A stretch of 64,000 nucleotides of DNA from positions 30,687,446 through 30,751,445 of the forward strand of contig NC_044916.1 in the NCBI RefSeq assembly GCF_003576645.1, in the 5' to 3' direction. Under the pieces are notes generated by a model. The model was not told the origin of the DNA and made no database searches. It saw nothing but the letters and a program-made list of their open reading frames with translations. Each line of letters starts with the position of its first letter. Position 1 is the stretch's first letter. Origin of the DNA: Ipomoea triloba (Eukaryota; Streptophyta; Magnoliopsida; Solanales; Convolvulaceae). This document shows positions 1 through 11,227 of the stretch, piece after piece. A program made the translations under genes and the position numbers.

Positions 1-19
1 GGGGGTATAGGTCCAATCG

Positions 20-795
20 TTATACCCTGCACCACGGTGCACATAGCAATGTGCACCACGTACGTAAAACGACGTGTGCACCACGTACGTAAAACGACGT
101 CGTTTCGGTATTAGTAGACGCGGACGCGAATGACTCAGGGAATTCATTATCTATAATACACATAATCATTATCTATAATACACATAACGTTTGCCTAGAA
201 TACACAGAATGTTTGCCCATAATACACAGAATGTTTGCCCAGAATACACAGAATATTGACATAAAATACACAGATGTTAGTGGACGCGAATGACTCCAGG
301 GAATTCATTATCTATAATACACATAATCATTATATAGAATACACAGAACGTTTGCCTAGAATACACAGAATGTTTGCCCATAATACACAGAATATTGACG
401 CAAAATACACAGAACTCATCCTCCTAACATTCGAATGCACAAACACATCACAACTTGTGTTAATAACATGAATACACATAATATTTACACAAAATACACA
501 GAACTCATCCTCCTAAACATTCGAATGCACAAACACATCACATACTAACATGAAATCACAACATGTGTTACTAACATGAATACACATAACGGTTGCATAT
601 AATACACAGAACGGTTGCTTAGAATACACAGAATGACTGTCTGGAATACACAGAATATTAACATAAATACAAAGACCGGCCGAAACGGGAAACGTGATTT
701 CAAAAAATAAAATGGACGATTAGTTTACAATGCTCAAAACGACGTCATTTAGGTACGTGGTGCACATTGCTATGTGCACCGTGGTGCACAGTATA
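20..795. mobile_element. Inverted-repeat element packed with 22-bp phrases
   Basis: The left end (about 28-66) and the right end (about 750-788) are inverted copies built around TGCACCACGGTGCAC. The match is near perfect over roughly 38 bp and weaker outwards to a TTATAC motif. The interior (about 140-660) is a run of roughly 18-20 degenerate 22-bp units, each ending in a form of AATACACAGAA. A higher-order copy of the block starting GGACGCGAATGACT appears near 118 and 282. I found no transposase frame and no convincing target-site duplication, so the superfamily is uncertain (MULE-like or foldback). The second copy at about 1499-2274 is the assembly duplicate. Confidence 0.75.
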
Positions 796-1502
796 ATTTG
801 CCGTACAGGTCTATTAACTATAAAAGGGATGAATATGGAATCCAAGAGAAACTCTCTGTCTATGCATTATTAACATTTCCAGAAGGCTTTGAGCAGTCAG
901 ACTAGTACACTTCATATTCCAGTATTGTAAACTAGTAATATGTAATATGATTATATGTGATTTAATTAAGTTTTATACTTGATTCTAACAATGTTGTTGA
1001 CCTTCAATTGTGCATGAAGATGGTAAAAGATCTCATCTCAGCAAAAACAATGTGCCCGTATCGAACCATTTGGTGAATTGATTCTGTTGTTTACTAGGAA
1101 ATTGAAGGCAAGAGTTTCTTACCCAAGTCCTCTTGCTCGGGTGAATCAAGTAGAATATCTGAACCAGAATGCAAAAAAGTTGAGCCATGGTAATTTCCGA
1201 GATCTCCTAGATCTGCTATTTGTATAAGGGTAACAATTACCACCAGTCAGAAAAACAACAGAGTGAGAAAATGGAAGAAAAAAGTAAAAACAGAGAAGCC
1301 ATTGGAAAAACCTCTAGCATCATTTATGATGTTGATCATAAAAGCAACTAATATAGGTATATATGTCCCATGTTGATAGCAGAACACTGTGGAGGTAAGG
1401 TAGCTAAGTGAAAACCATATTTTATGCTGAAAGAGCACTTTATTTCTAATATAGAGCTTAGAGAAGCCAACAAGCTACTGAAACAACAATCTTAAAACTA
1501 AG
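25..1502. other. Unmerged contig overlap, left copy
   Basis: Bases 25-1502 recur at 1504-2981, offset 1479, with a single N at 1503 between the copies. All stretches I compared are identical, including two shadow reading frames with the same translation. The left copy stops in the middle of an intron of the neighbouring gene, and the right copy carries on through it. This is best read as two contig ends joined without collapsing their overlap, not as a biological tandem duplication. Confidence 0.9.
1094..1212 (-). pseudogene. Duplicate of the TIGR01589-gene last exon (artefact)
   Basis: This segment is identical to the terminal coding exon at 2573-2691 and lies inside the unmerged overlap. 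It should not be annotated as a separate gene or exon. Confidence 0.85.
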
Positions 1503-2274
1503 NCCCTGCACCACGGTGCACATAGCAATGTGCACCACGTACGTAAAACGACGTGTGCACCACGTACGTAAAACGACGTCGTTTCGGTATTAGTAGACGC
1601 GGACGCGAATGACTCAGGGAATTCATTATCTATAATACACATAATCATTATCTATAATACACATAACGTTTGCCTAGAATACACAGAATGTTTGCCCATA
1701 ATACACAGAATGTTTGCCCAGAATACACAGAATATTGACATAAAATACACAGATGTTAGTGGACGCGAATGACTCCAGGGAATTCATTATCTATAATACA
1801 CATAATCATTATATAGAATACACAGAACGTTTGCCTAGAATACACAGAATGTTTGCCCATAATACACAGAATATTGACGCAAAATACACAGAACTCATCC
1901 TCCTAACATTCGAATGCACAAACACATCACAACTTGTGTTAATAACATGAATACACATAATATTTACACAAAATACACAGAACTCATCCTCCTAAACATT
2001 CGAATGCACAAACACATCACATACTAACATGAAATCACAACATGTGTTACTAACATGAATACACATAACGGTTGCATATAATACACAGAACGGTTGCTTA
2101 GAATACACAGAATGACTGTCTGGAATACACAGAATATTAACATAAATACAAAGACCGGCCGAAACGGGAAACGTGATTTCAAAAAATAAAATGGACGATT
2201 AGTTTACAATGCTCAAAACGACGTCATTTAGGTACGTGGTGCACATTGCTATGTGCACCGTGGTGCACAGTATA
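1499..2274. mobile_element. Second (artefactual) copy of the 22-bp-phrase element
   Basis: This repeats the element described at 20-795 with offset 1479. In the real locus there is probably one copy, just downstream of the 3' end of the TIGR01589 gene. Confidence 0.75.
1503..1503. other. Single-N assembly join
   Basis: An isolated N separates two identical 1478-bp segments. It is a scaffold join rather than a sized gap. Confidence 0.9.
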
Positions 2275-2572
2275 ATTTGCCGTACAGGTCTATTAACTAT
2301 AAAAGGGATGAATATGGAATCCAAGAGAAACTCTCTGTCTATGCATTATTAACATTTCCAGAAGGCTTTGAGCAGTCAGACTAGTACACTTCATATTCCA
2401 GTATTGTAAACTAGTAATATGTAATATGATTATATGTGATTTAATTAAGTTTTATACTTGATTCTAACAATGTTGTTGACCTTCAATTGTGCATGAAGAT
2501 GGTAAAAGATCTCATCTCAGCAAAAACAATGTGCCCGTATCGAACCATTTGGTGAATTGATTCTGTTGTTTA

Positions 2573-5500
2573 CTAGGAAATTGAAGGCAAGAGTTTCTTA
2601 CCCAAGTCCTCTTGCTCGGGTGAATCAAGTAGAATATCTGAACCAGAATGCAAAAAAGTTGAGCCATGGTAATTTCCGAGATCTCCTAGATCTGCTATTT
2701 GTATAAGGGTAACAATTACCACCAGTCAGAAAAACAACAGAGTGAGAAAATGGAAGAAAAAAGTAAAAACAGAGAAGCCATTGGAAAAACCTCTAGCATC
2801 ATTTATGATGTTGATCATAAAAGCAACTAATATAGGTATATATGTCCCATGTTGATAGCAGAACACTGTGGAGGTAAGGTAGCTAAGTGAAAACCATATT
2901 TTATGCTGAAAGAGCACTTTATTTCTAATATAGAGCTTAGAGAAGCCAACAAGCTACTGAAACAACAATCTTAAAACTAAGATTACATCTTCATCAGTAT
3001 TTACTTTATTACTAGTTATTATTCTAAATCATGCCTGCTAGCATCAAAAACAGTTTGAAAAAGGGCTACCACCAGCTAATCTTGTTTGGAAAAAGGCCAT
3101 GAAAATTACAGCACCTTGAACACAGTCTAAGGTAGAGTTACCTTCCAAGTTTGGCAAGTCTTCTGTTAGGTCTGAAAAACTGAACATCCAAGGAAACTGA
3201 CCCGAGGATAGAGAATTTCCAGCACAATTATCTGAGGGGAGTTGCAACCCTGCTGAGTTTGCAAAATGAGATGGAAATGCTGTGTCAAGGGCAGATGTAT
3301 CTACTCCCATCTCAAGTATCTCTGATCCAGTAAAGGGGAAATGACCACTGGAAGCCACTGATGCTGGGCTTATAGGCATATCTGCCATAGATGAATAAGC
3401 ATTGCTATGTGGAACAGCTACTGCCATATCTGATGCACTGGTTTCTATCACCATACTACAAAACCAAAAAAACAAAAAACACATAGACACTATATACCCT
3501 TTACTTCAACAAAGTAATAACCCATCTTATGCTATGGTCCATAATGCCAAATAAAAACTTGAAGATGTACAACTGGTTAGTTTGGCAAGCTACACACAAG
3601 TTTCAAAAATGAAAATACAATATTTCTTTGTGTTAGAATAAGTTGGTTGCTGTTAGAGTCTTAGGGTTGGTTGTTAGAGGTTTTTGGTCTTAGTTTGTGG
3701 CTATCCTTCCTTCATTGTACCTATAAATACTGTACAGCTTCAGCTTATCAATGTACAGTGAGTTAGAGTTAAACAGTGAGCCCTTCTCTAATCTGTTTAA
3801 CTCTAAAACTCACTGTACAGCTTCAGATTTGACCCTCTAACATTGAAAACTCTAATCTGTTCCATCACTTTAATAATGAACTAAGAGTAAAAAGAAACTT
3901 AAGAAAATTAAATTCTTACTCGTTTCCAGAATTCATCTGCACTGGATAGTAGTTGCACGGTGCAGGCACCCCATTGACCACATGGAAGCTAGAAATGGTC
4001 ATTGAATCAAGATGAAGATGACCTGCAGCTGGAATTGGAGGCTGCTGCAGGACTGGATATCCCATGGGTAAATTGTTGACTGCAGTAGAAACAAGCAGTA
4101 GTGAGTAATAATGATTGTAGAGTAAATACAATCTAATTAAAAAAGTGTCTTAAGACTAATGATCGAATGCTCTTCCAAGTACTAATGATCGAATGCTCTT
4201 CCAAGTCACTTGCGCTTTTTTGAAAGATAAGGGACATAAGAATTCTACAGATATTCATTATGTCAGAGGCACCCATGTTTTTACTCTGTATTCCATTTGT
4301 TATAAGTTGCCCTAGCAGTATCTATATTCTGCTGAGTGCTGACATTATAACTTACTCGTATACGTGTTATCTGTTATTTTCTTGATGTAATGAGAAAGGA
4401 CAGGGAAGGAAGCAATCTGTTATTTTCCTGATGTAATGTTATTTCAATGAACTGTTATTTACTTACAACTCCTAGCTGCAGAAAACAATTTCAATGAACT
4501 GTTATTTACTTTCTAAGTTCTTAATGAAGGCCATAAAAATGTTTAACAGCTTTTCTCCATTCATGATTACCAGGCCATATAAAGAGAATACATTTTTTAA
4601 ATCTTTGAGATGTGAATTGGTAAAGCAATATGCCTCTGCATTTAAATACTGCAATCGATATACTATCTACACCCACAGCTTAATCACCTCAATGATACTA
4701 ACTCCTAAAGCAATGCAGTCAAAATAATAGTATGAGATCTAAATCATTTTGTCAAAGACTAGGTAACAACATTAGGAGAAAAGGAATTAAAATGATTTGA
4801 AATATAGTAATCTATTTCAAAGTAGACCATCCCAGTGATCATTTCAGATGATAATAATGATTAAAGAAAGCTTACCTGGCATGCAATTAATTCTATTCTG
4901 CAAAGGAGCCAGCGGAACTATGTGGTTATGTTTCGTTAGGACATACTGTTGCTCGAGCAACTGATTGAACAACAGGATTTGTTTCTTCAGCTTCAATCTT
5001 ATGTAGTAGGATCGAAAAAAATCAGCATTTTGTTCTTCCAACTTTCGCCACACTGTTTACCAGAGGAATATATTGTGAAAACTACAATCTGAAAGCCTTA
5101 AAAGAAAACTATTGAAAAAAAAGAAATTGAAATATTTGATGAAAGATAAAAAAAAAAAAAAAGCACATTGACGAAAAAAACCCATAAATATATTCAGCAC
5201 CTAGGGTTGTAAATGCAGGAGCTATCTTTGCACGATTCAAAAGTGTTTTAACTACTTCATCTCTATTCATATACAACTGCAAACACCTCTCGATCAAGTT
5301 CTGTACCTACACCAACAATTTTGTCATAGAAAGTTCAAATTAAAGTTTCAACTCGTTGTAGAAGTTCCAAACTGAGAAGTCTAAACAAAGGTACTATCAT
5401 ACTAGCTCAATATCTTCACGTGAAATCTTCCTGTTCCCATTGCCCGATGCAGAAACTGATCCTGCATCTGCTACAGGAGTCTCTGTTGTATTATTTTGTT

Positions 5501-6718
5501 GATCATTTTGAGAGTCATGAGAAGTTTGTCTTGATGGCAGTTTCTTCGGTGCTTTTTGTGAATCCTGCAATTTTATAAGTGTTATTAATTAATAAAATGT
5601 GATACTTGACAAAATAATTAAATCTGGAATTAGAATGATTGTTTCTGACACTGTTATAATGCACACACAATAATATCTGGAGTTAAAAACAAATGATTGC
5701 AGCAGTAGCAAGCATTAATCTCATATTGTTTATCATCAATAGTATTTGTAAAGAAATGATACAATGAAATATGGTACTCTCTCTATCCAAAAATGATAAC
5801 CCACTTGACCAAGTACAATATTCTCACAGACACAGTAAGTGCACTTCAAGCATTCTATTTTATTGTAATTTTGCATTTATCATCATTAAATTTGCTTTAA
5901 TTAGTAAAATGAATATCATTTAATGTCAATATCTTCATTGATGAGGGGTAAATTATGAAAGTTACAATTAAATGAACTTTGATCTTTAAAAGCAGACTAT
6001 GATTAATGTATAACATCCAAAATGAAAAGGTCAAAATTCTTTACAGATAGAGGGAGTATCATTAAGCAATAAGCAGCGAATAAAACCAAACAGAATGTTA
6101 ATTTTTTAAAGTGGACTACTCTTTGGCACCCAAAAGTTAATATGCGATCATGTATTAGAGCACAGGGAGTATCATCACATAATAAAGAGACACTGAAAAA
6201 GAAGCTCAGTGGAAGTGTTAGCACAATAACCTGTCTATTCTTCATTTTAGTAAAATGCAAGCACATCAACTATCTGCATTGACCTCCAATATCCCACAGC
6301 AAAAAGACAGATGTCAATTGATCAGTCTGTGTTTCTAGTAAGACTTTATGCATGAAATAGAATTACTTTGACCTGAACACATGTTCATATCATTTATAAT
6401 TTAACCAGTCAGAAACAGAACATCAGAGTGTCAAATACAGTAGTAGAAAGCACAAAATTGACAACTACCCCGTATTTTCTTTGAATTCAATGAAACAGGA
6501 TCATCATAAGAATCTGATCACCTACTGTAACTCAATCTAAGCAAAACCTCCAGATATATATATATATATTCACTTAGTTCAACTGAAATGTGACAACAAT
6601 TTTAAGAAGCATATGCACATCAAATCTAAAAAATGTCAGACCTAGTTGAGGGAAGGAAGATTGAATATGGACATAAATTTACCTGCCCAATCTTCATATC
6701 AAAGATACAGCATTCCAT
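2573..6718 (-). CDS. TIGR01589 plant-specific domain protein, unknown function
   Basis: I rebuilt seven coding exons on the minus strand: 6683-6718, 5403-5564, 5201-5306, 4876-5052, 3920-4079, 3142-3455 and 2573-2691. They give 357 aa in frame. The plant-specific TIGR01589 domain spans about residues 65-125: a VQNLIERCLQLYMN stretch, then VWRKLEEQNADFFRSYYIRL and a basic, probably coiled KLKKQILLFNQLLEQQ segment. The N-terminus is Ser/Gln/Asn-rich. The C-terminus is Pro/Ser/Gly-rich with the family-type motifs FSFSDLTEDL and DILLDSPEQEDL. The start codon is the least certain part: upstream sequence probably holds spliced 5'UTR exons reaching the CT-rich leader near 7370. The last exon may instead be spliced at a GTAAG after EDL rather than read through to TAG. 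Intron 1 contains a Stowaway-like MITE. The domain's biochemical role is not established to my knowledge. Confidence 0.8.
3631..3842. mobile_element. Possible solo LTR or TRIM remnant in an intron
   Basis: The segment starts TGTTAG and ends CTAACA, the short inverted ends typical of LTRs. It contains a TATAAATA box near 3723, followed by a hairpin: an arm beginning TGTACAGTGAG near 3751 and its inverted copy ending near 3819. I see no exact 5-bp target duplication, so this is tentative. It lies in the intron between exons 3142-3455 and 3920-4079 of the TIGR01589 gene. Confidence 0.4.
4154..4207. repeat. Short tandem duplication in an intron
   Basis: A unit of about 27 bp beginning ACTAATGATCGAATGCTC is present twice in succession within an intron of the TIGR01589 gene. 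Confidence 0.8.
5777..6056. mobile_element. Stowaway-like MITE in intron 1
   Basis: The left end CTCTCTCTATCC and the right end GATAGAGGGAG are inverted copies, and the element is flanked by TA on both sides. Length is 280 bp and there is no coding capacity. The ends resemble the common plant Stowaway (Tc1/mariner) consensus CTCCCTCCGTCC. A further fragment of such an end lies near 6165-6180. Confidence 0.75.
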
Positions 6719-7324
6719 GCAAGTCACTTCCCTGCCCCACCAGAAATAGAATGAAATCAGAATCTTATGAGTTAAATAAGCACTTCCCTCATATTAGACA
6801 AAGCAGACAAAATGCTATAAAGTTAAGGATACTGAGGATGCTCATTGAATTGAATAACAAACCAGAAGAAATTGTGACAGAGCTGATCTTAAAAGAAGTC
6901 ATGAGAGGTGATTTTGCACATCCTTCCCTAAGTTGAGAACAATATGTTTGCCTCGTAAATGCAGAAAGTACGTATAGAACACTGAAATGCATTTCCGATA
7001 ACATCACATTGCTTATGATACAGTCAGTCCCATAACAAATTCGCAATTCTTAGAGTGAAACCACTTTGTTAGATTCAGTAACTAACCGCAATTCAATGCT
7101 CGTCCAGCCATAAACATTACAGGTAAGCAATTTCGCAAATTAGTAACAAAAGGAAAAACCTCCAAGCTCGATAAACTCAAGAACAAGGAGAAATCAATAC
7201 AGAAAAAAATGAAAGATATCTGCAAACACACAAAGACACCATGGGAGAGCGGAGCAAAGCTGGCGAAATTGGCCTTGATATACAGAGCAAAAAAAAACAT
7301 AAAATAGATTGAGAAATGCAAGCA

Positions 7325-7345
7325 GAAAAGGGAAAAGAGATATAC

Positions 7346-7377
<32 letters not shown>

Positions 7378-7385
7378 CTTTGCTG
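7325..7385 (-). promoter_or_regulatory. CT-rich leader region of the TIGR01589 gene
   Basis: On the minus strand this is a CT microsatellite-like tract, a frequent feature of plant core promoters and 5'UTRs. It lies about 650 bp upstream of the proposed start codon, so at least one 5'UTR intron is implied. No TATA box was assigned. Confidence 0.4.
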
Positions 7386-7449
7386 GTATGCGGGCATGCG
7401 GTGCTTCAGAATAGTGATGGGAACTGTGTCAGTATGACAATTAACAGAT

Positions 7450-8430
7450 TTATGGTGCCCAGTTTTTACAAGTGTCCTTAATTCTCTGGTATTCTTCTTA
7501 ATCCACTTTTGGTCATCCCCATAATCATTTACTTTCTTCCCATAAGAGCACTATCTTTTGTATTGTTTATTACTATTAACCAAACGATAAAAAATACGGA
7601 GTACTTAATTAACTATATTCATATGGCAGCTCGGCCAAATTCTTATACGCTTAACGTGATAATCACAAAATTACACCTTTGACTCCCAAACGACTTATAG
7701 GTGACAAATTGGAGAAACAAGAACGTACAACAATATTCATATTATGTATCTTCAGTTAACATATTACACCTCATATATGTTAATTGCTGATAAAGAATAT
7801 TTATGTCATTTTGTATTAAAATTCGCAATACAATGTGAAACTTAGCCCCTATTCCATGATATATTATAACAATTGCTTTCTAACCATGATTAAATTGGAG
7901 AATTGAGAATCCCAATATGAAACAAGTGGAAAAGGTATATATATGTGTGTGTTTGTAAATATTTTTTCTTTAAATATGCATACATATTAATTGTTTATTA
8001 CGTAGTAACTTTTAAAGAAATATTTAAATTTAAGAAACTACGTAAACATCATTGAAACGTTACTGTAAAATTGTGAGAAAAAAATGATAATCTTTAAGAT
8101 TTTTATATAATATAATTTTTAACTTATAATAATACAGAATATTATTTTCACCTAAAATGGGGTGGATCGGACGATGAATGTAAATATCTGGTTCCGAATC
8201 CATTCCATTATAATCCTTATGTATAGTGGTCCAACCACAGAGATCTTTGGGTACATGAAGCCATTATTCAAATCAGAAATTAAGAATCCCTGCAAATGAT
8301 GCACTGACCATCTTGGCAAGGACCACTGCCCGCCCACAATTGGATTCTCATGGCCTTTTGGTTGGAAAAAGGTTGGATCAATTAGGAAAGTGCAATGATT
8401 CCAAAACAATATACACCGCAATACTTTCCA
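7450..8430. other. AT-rich intergenic stretch
   Basis: No gene or RNA is recognisable. A TATATATGTGTGTG-type simple tract lies near 7937-7950. It may include the upstream promoter of the minus-strand TIGR01589 gene. Confidence 0.5.
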
Positions 8431-8439
8431 TCCTATACA

Positions 8440-8464
8440 TACTATTATTATTATTATTATTATT

Positions 8465-8517
<53 letters not shown>

Positions 8518-8690
8518 CGTCACCAACATGGCAATATTTCGACAATTATTTTAACTATTTTTATTAAAAAAAATTATTTAGTCAATTAACTTAGTATTAT
8601 TATTATTATTGTTGTCACCAATATGACAATATTTCGACAATTATTTTAACTATTTTTATTATTTTTATTAAAAAAAAAATATTTAGTCAA
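8440..8690. repeat. Tandem duplication with very unequal ATT/GTT microsatellites
   Basis: Two adjacent related units share the arrangement (ATT)n(GTT)n-GTCACCAA and then a tail ending in TTTAGTCAATTAA. The first carries about ten ATT triplets and about seventeen GTT triplets (8440-8516). The second, from about 8596, carries about five ATT and a single GTT. The region is non-coding; open frames here only encode poly-Thr, Ile, Tyr or Cys from the triplets. Confidence 0.85.
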
Positions 8691-9254
8691 TTAAAATAGT
8701 TAAATTATTCACCAGATGTATATGTAGTTAGTTAAGTGCATGTACATAATATCTGCCTCCAATGAGGCTCGGTCTCATGATCTCCAATTTGAAAGAGTCA
8801 CTACATGCCACTAAACTACAAGTTATTTGGTTGCTTGTTCTTGCTTTGCTAGTGTGATTTTTTTGATGGGAGTGCGTTTATTTCAACTATTATTATTTTG
8901 GTTGGAATTATGAGAATAATTCCTCCATATTTGTATACAATCATCTAACTTGCTTATACCTAAATAAATGTTTCACTTTTGTTTTGTATTGTGTGGTTAA
9001 ATACTTGACCCCAAAGATCCCACTTATCACTCTCTTGCATTTCCTAATTTGATTGCATTGCTTTTATTAATTGCTTATTTGTTTGTAGGTATATATCACA
9101 TGTAATGTTATTATTAGCTATTGTGAATAGATTAATAGTTAGTGCTTGATGTGGTGATGCCTCAACTTTCTAATATTTCGGTACGTTGGTATTTGTTTGT
9201 TGTCATGTGTATTACAATTTACAACCAACAACTTCTCGCCTAGCTTGAAACTTG

Positions 9255-9700
9255 GTCATATATATATATATATATATATGAAAAGGTTCAGGTGTATAAA
9301 ATAATTTCCGTGTAGTTGTGCGTTTAACACATAAATACGCATCTTAAGCATACAAATAAAGCATATTAAAAACACAAACCATACATCTAAAGTATTTAAA
9401 TGGGACAAGTACATAAACCACGCACCTTAAGCACACAAACAAAGCACCTTATGAACACAAACCACACACCTAAAGTACTAAAATGACGCACCTTAAGTTT
9501 CAACAACTGACGCACCTTAAACATATAAATTATGCACATTAAGAAGGAAAGTAACACACCTTAAGAAATAAAATCATGCATCTAAAGCTTTAGATCGACG
9601 CACTTAACTTTTCAATATCTGACACACCTTAAGCCACATAGTACAAAAATCACGTACCTTAAGAATGAAAACCATGCACATTAAAATTAACCTAGATGCA
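9255..9700. repeat. Phrase-repeat block built on GCACCTTAAG
   Basis: A TA microsatellite (9258-9281) is followed by about 16 variants of a phrase like CGCACCTTAAGCACACAAA, spaced about 20-30 bp apart. There is no coding capacity. The organisation resembles the interior of the element at 20-795, but with a different phrase. The right boundary was not defined. Confidence 0.6.
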
Positions 9701-9814
9701 AAAAGATCAAATAGCCACCGCGCGTTTTTTAATCAATGCTAATCATGGACATTGATTTATACAATATCAGTGGCTCACATATAACCCACAGTTGCACCTA
9801 AGATAGACAACCAC

Positions 9815-9965
9815 AAGAGAACTCAATGGGGTATCTCAAGTAGCAAGTGAGCTCTATTTGTGGGGAATAATTTCGGGAGAACTCGAGTTCAATTTTCAGA
9901 AGTGACGATTCCACTGGGCTACCTCCCGAGTCCCGTTAAATGGACGGAAAAAGACCCGGAACACC
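9815..9965 (+). repeat. Possible tRNA-derived SINE fragment
   Basis: The stretch has weak resemblance to pol III boxes: a TAGCAAGTGAGCTC-like A box and a GAGTTCAATTTTC-like B box about 45 bp downstream. Boundaries and a poly-A tail were not identified, so this could be chance. Confidence 0.25.
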
Positions 9966-10319
9966 TAAAAAATAATAATATTAAGGAGGATTATGTTAAA
10001 CTAAAAAAATAGTAATAAGGAGGATTATGCTTTTTTTTTATTTTAATACAATTGACCCTATTACATTGTAATATTTGTTGTCATATATACTTTCTCAACC
10101 TATTGAAGCACAACAAAATCAATTCGGCTCCACTAAGGGGTTATATTGTGATCTCCCATATGAAAGAATCACTACATATCATCTGAGCACAAAATGTTTG
10201 GCAATAATGAGGATTATGTTAAACTAGTCAATGAGTGTCACGACTCATTTATCTTTTATATCAAATGTCACTTAAAATTCCTTTTAACTAATAAATTTGT
10301 TTACTGTGTGTGTTATTAA

Positions 10320-10334
10320 GAGCATCTACAACAA

Positions 10335-10366
<32 letters not shown>

Positions 10367-10689
10367 TTTTTGAGGAGAATATAACTTATGTGGAGGAAAG
10401 AGAGAAGAGAGAAAAGAGTTGGGGTTCTCTTGCAATAATGATTTTTTGTGGGGTCAGTTAAGAGAGATAAAAGAGAAAAGAGAGGTGCAACCTGCCTGCA
10501 CAGATTGTGCATGCACCCGCGGACACATTCGATGCTATCTGTTTGTTTTTGTTTTTCTTTTTTCAGTGTCAGACTTACTTATTAATTTTATTTTTTATAT
10601 TTTTATTTATTCTATTTCCATAATTTTTTTTAATTGTCAGTTTGTCACATAAAAAACTACAAAAAAACTCATTACTATCGAGGATGCTT
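10320..10689. mobile_element. Tourist/Harbinger-like MITE
   Basis: The left end GAGCATCTACAACAAT and the right end (inverted AAGCATCCTCGATAGTA) pair imperfectly. TAA occurs at both borders (10317-10319 and 10690-10692), the usual 3-bp target duplication of PIF/Harbinger elements. Length is 370 bp with no transposase. Confidence 0.65.
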
Positions 10690-10940
10690 TAAATTGTACC
10701 ATACAAAAATTACACCAATTAATAATATTGTTATGTATGCCCTGCCAAATTGCCAATAAAATTTCACCAATATATCTGAAAACTAGTGATTTTACCGAGT
10801 CACTTCTTACATAGTTACATCTTTGTGTGTTAAAAAAAATAAAAAAATAGTTACATCTTTACAAGCCAAATAGGCAATCCCGATTCCCCCGGCCTCCTAT
10901 AAGCGCCAAAGCCTGAAATATGGGTATGTTTTACCCGCGC

Positions 10941-10984
10941 GCGCGAAATTAAAATCTCCCAGAATCAACATTCACGTTCCCGCC
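10941..10984. promoter_or_regulatory. Candidate E2F sites upstream of ORC6
   Basis: GCGCGAAA at 10941-10948 is the reverse complement of TTTCGCGC, a full match to the E2F consensus TTTSSCGC. TTCCCGCC at 10977-10984 is a near match. Both lie 120-165 bp upstream of the ORC6 start, where E2F sites of S-phase genes are usually found. Origin recognition complex genes are known E2F targets in plants; binding here is inferred. Confidence 0.6.
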
Positions 10985-11032
10985 ATTGTTACCCATTTTC
11001 ACCTTTCTTTCTCCCACATATAGGGCACAAAA

Positions 11033-11227
11033 ATGTTGAATTATCAAAAATTGATTTTCGCTTTAATCCCTAAAACACTAAAACCCAAAATTTTCATTCC
11101 AGAATGGATCTCTCTGATATCGCGAAAAAGCTCGGCCTCTCTCAGAACAAGCCGCTCATACGAAGAGCGGCCGAGCTCCGCCGCCAGGCCGATATCCAAT
11201 TTGATTCATCCATCATCGGCGTCGTAA
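11033..11227 (+). other. Upstream ORF overlapping the ORC6 start
   Basis: An ATG at 11033 opens a 64-codon frame that passes the ORC6 ATG at 11104 out of frame and stops just past the first splice donor. It matters only if transcription begins upstream of 11033, which the sequence alone does not show. Confidence 0.35.

Noticed and set aside
130..660. Regular short repeats suggestive of a CRISPR-like array
   Set aside because: Units are contiguous and degenerate with no unique spacers, lie between transposon-type inverted ends, and the window is plant nuclear DNA.
6646..6936. 96-codon plus-strand frame
   Set aside because: It overlaps the proposed first coding exon and intron sequence of the minus-strand TIGR01589 gene, and has no family resemblance.
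8152..8567. Open frames of 84-125 codons on both strands
   Set aside because: They consist of poly-Thr, Ile, Leu or Tyr translated from the ATT/GTT microsatellite.
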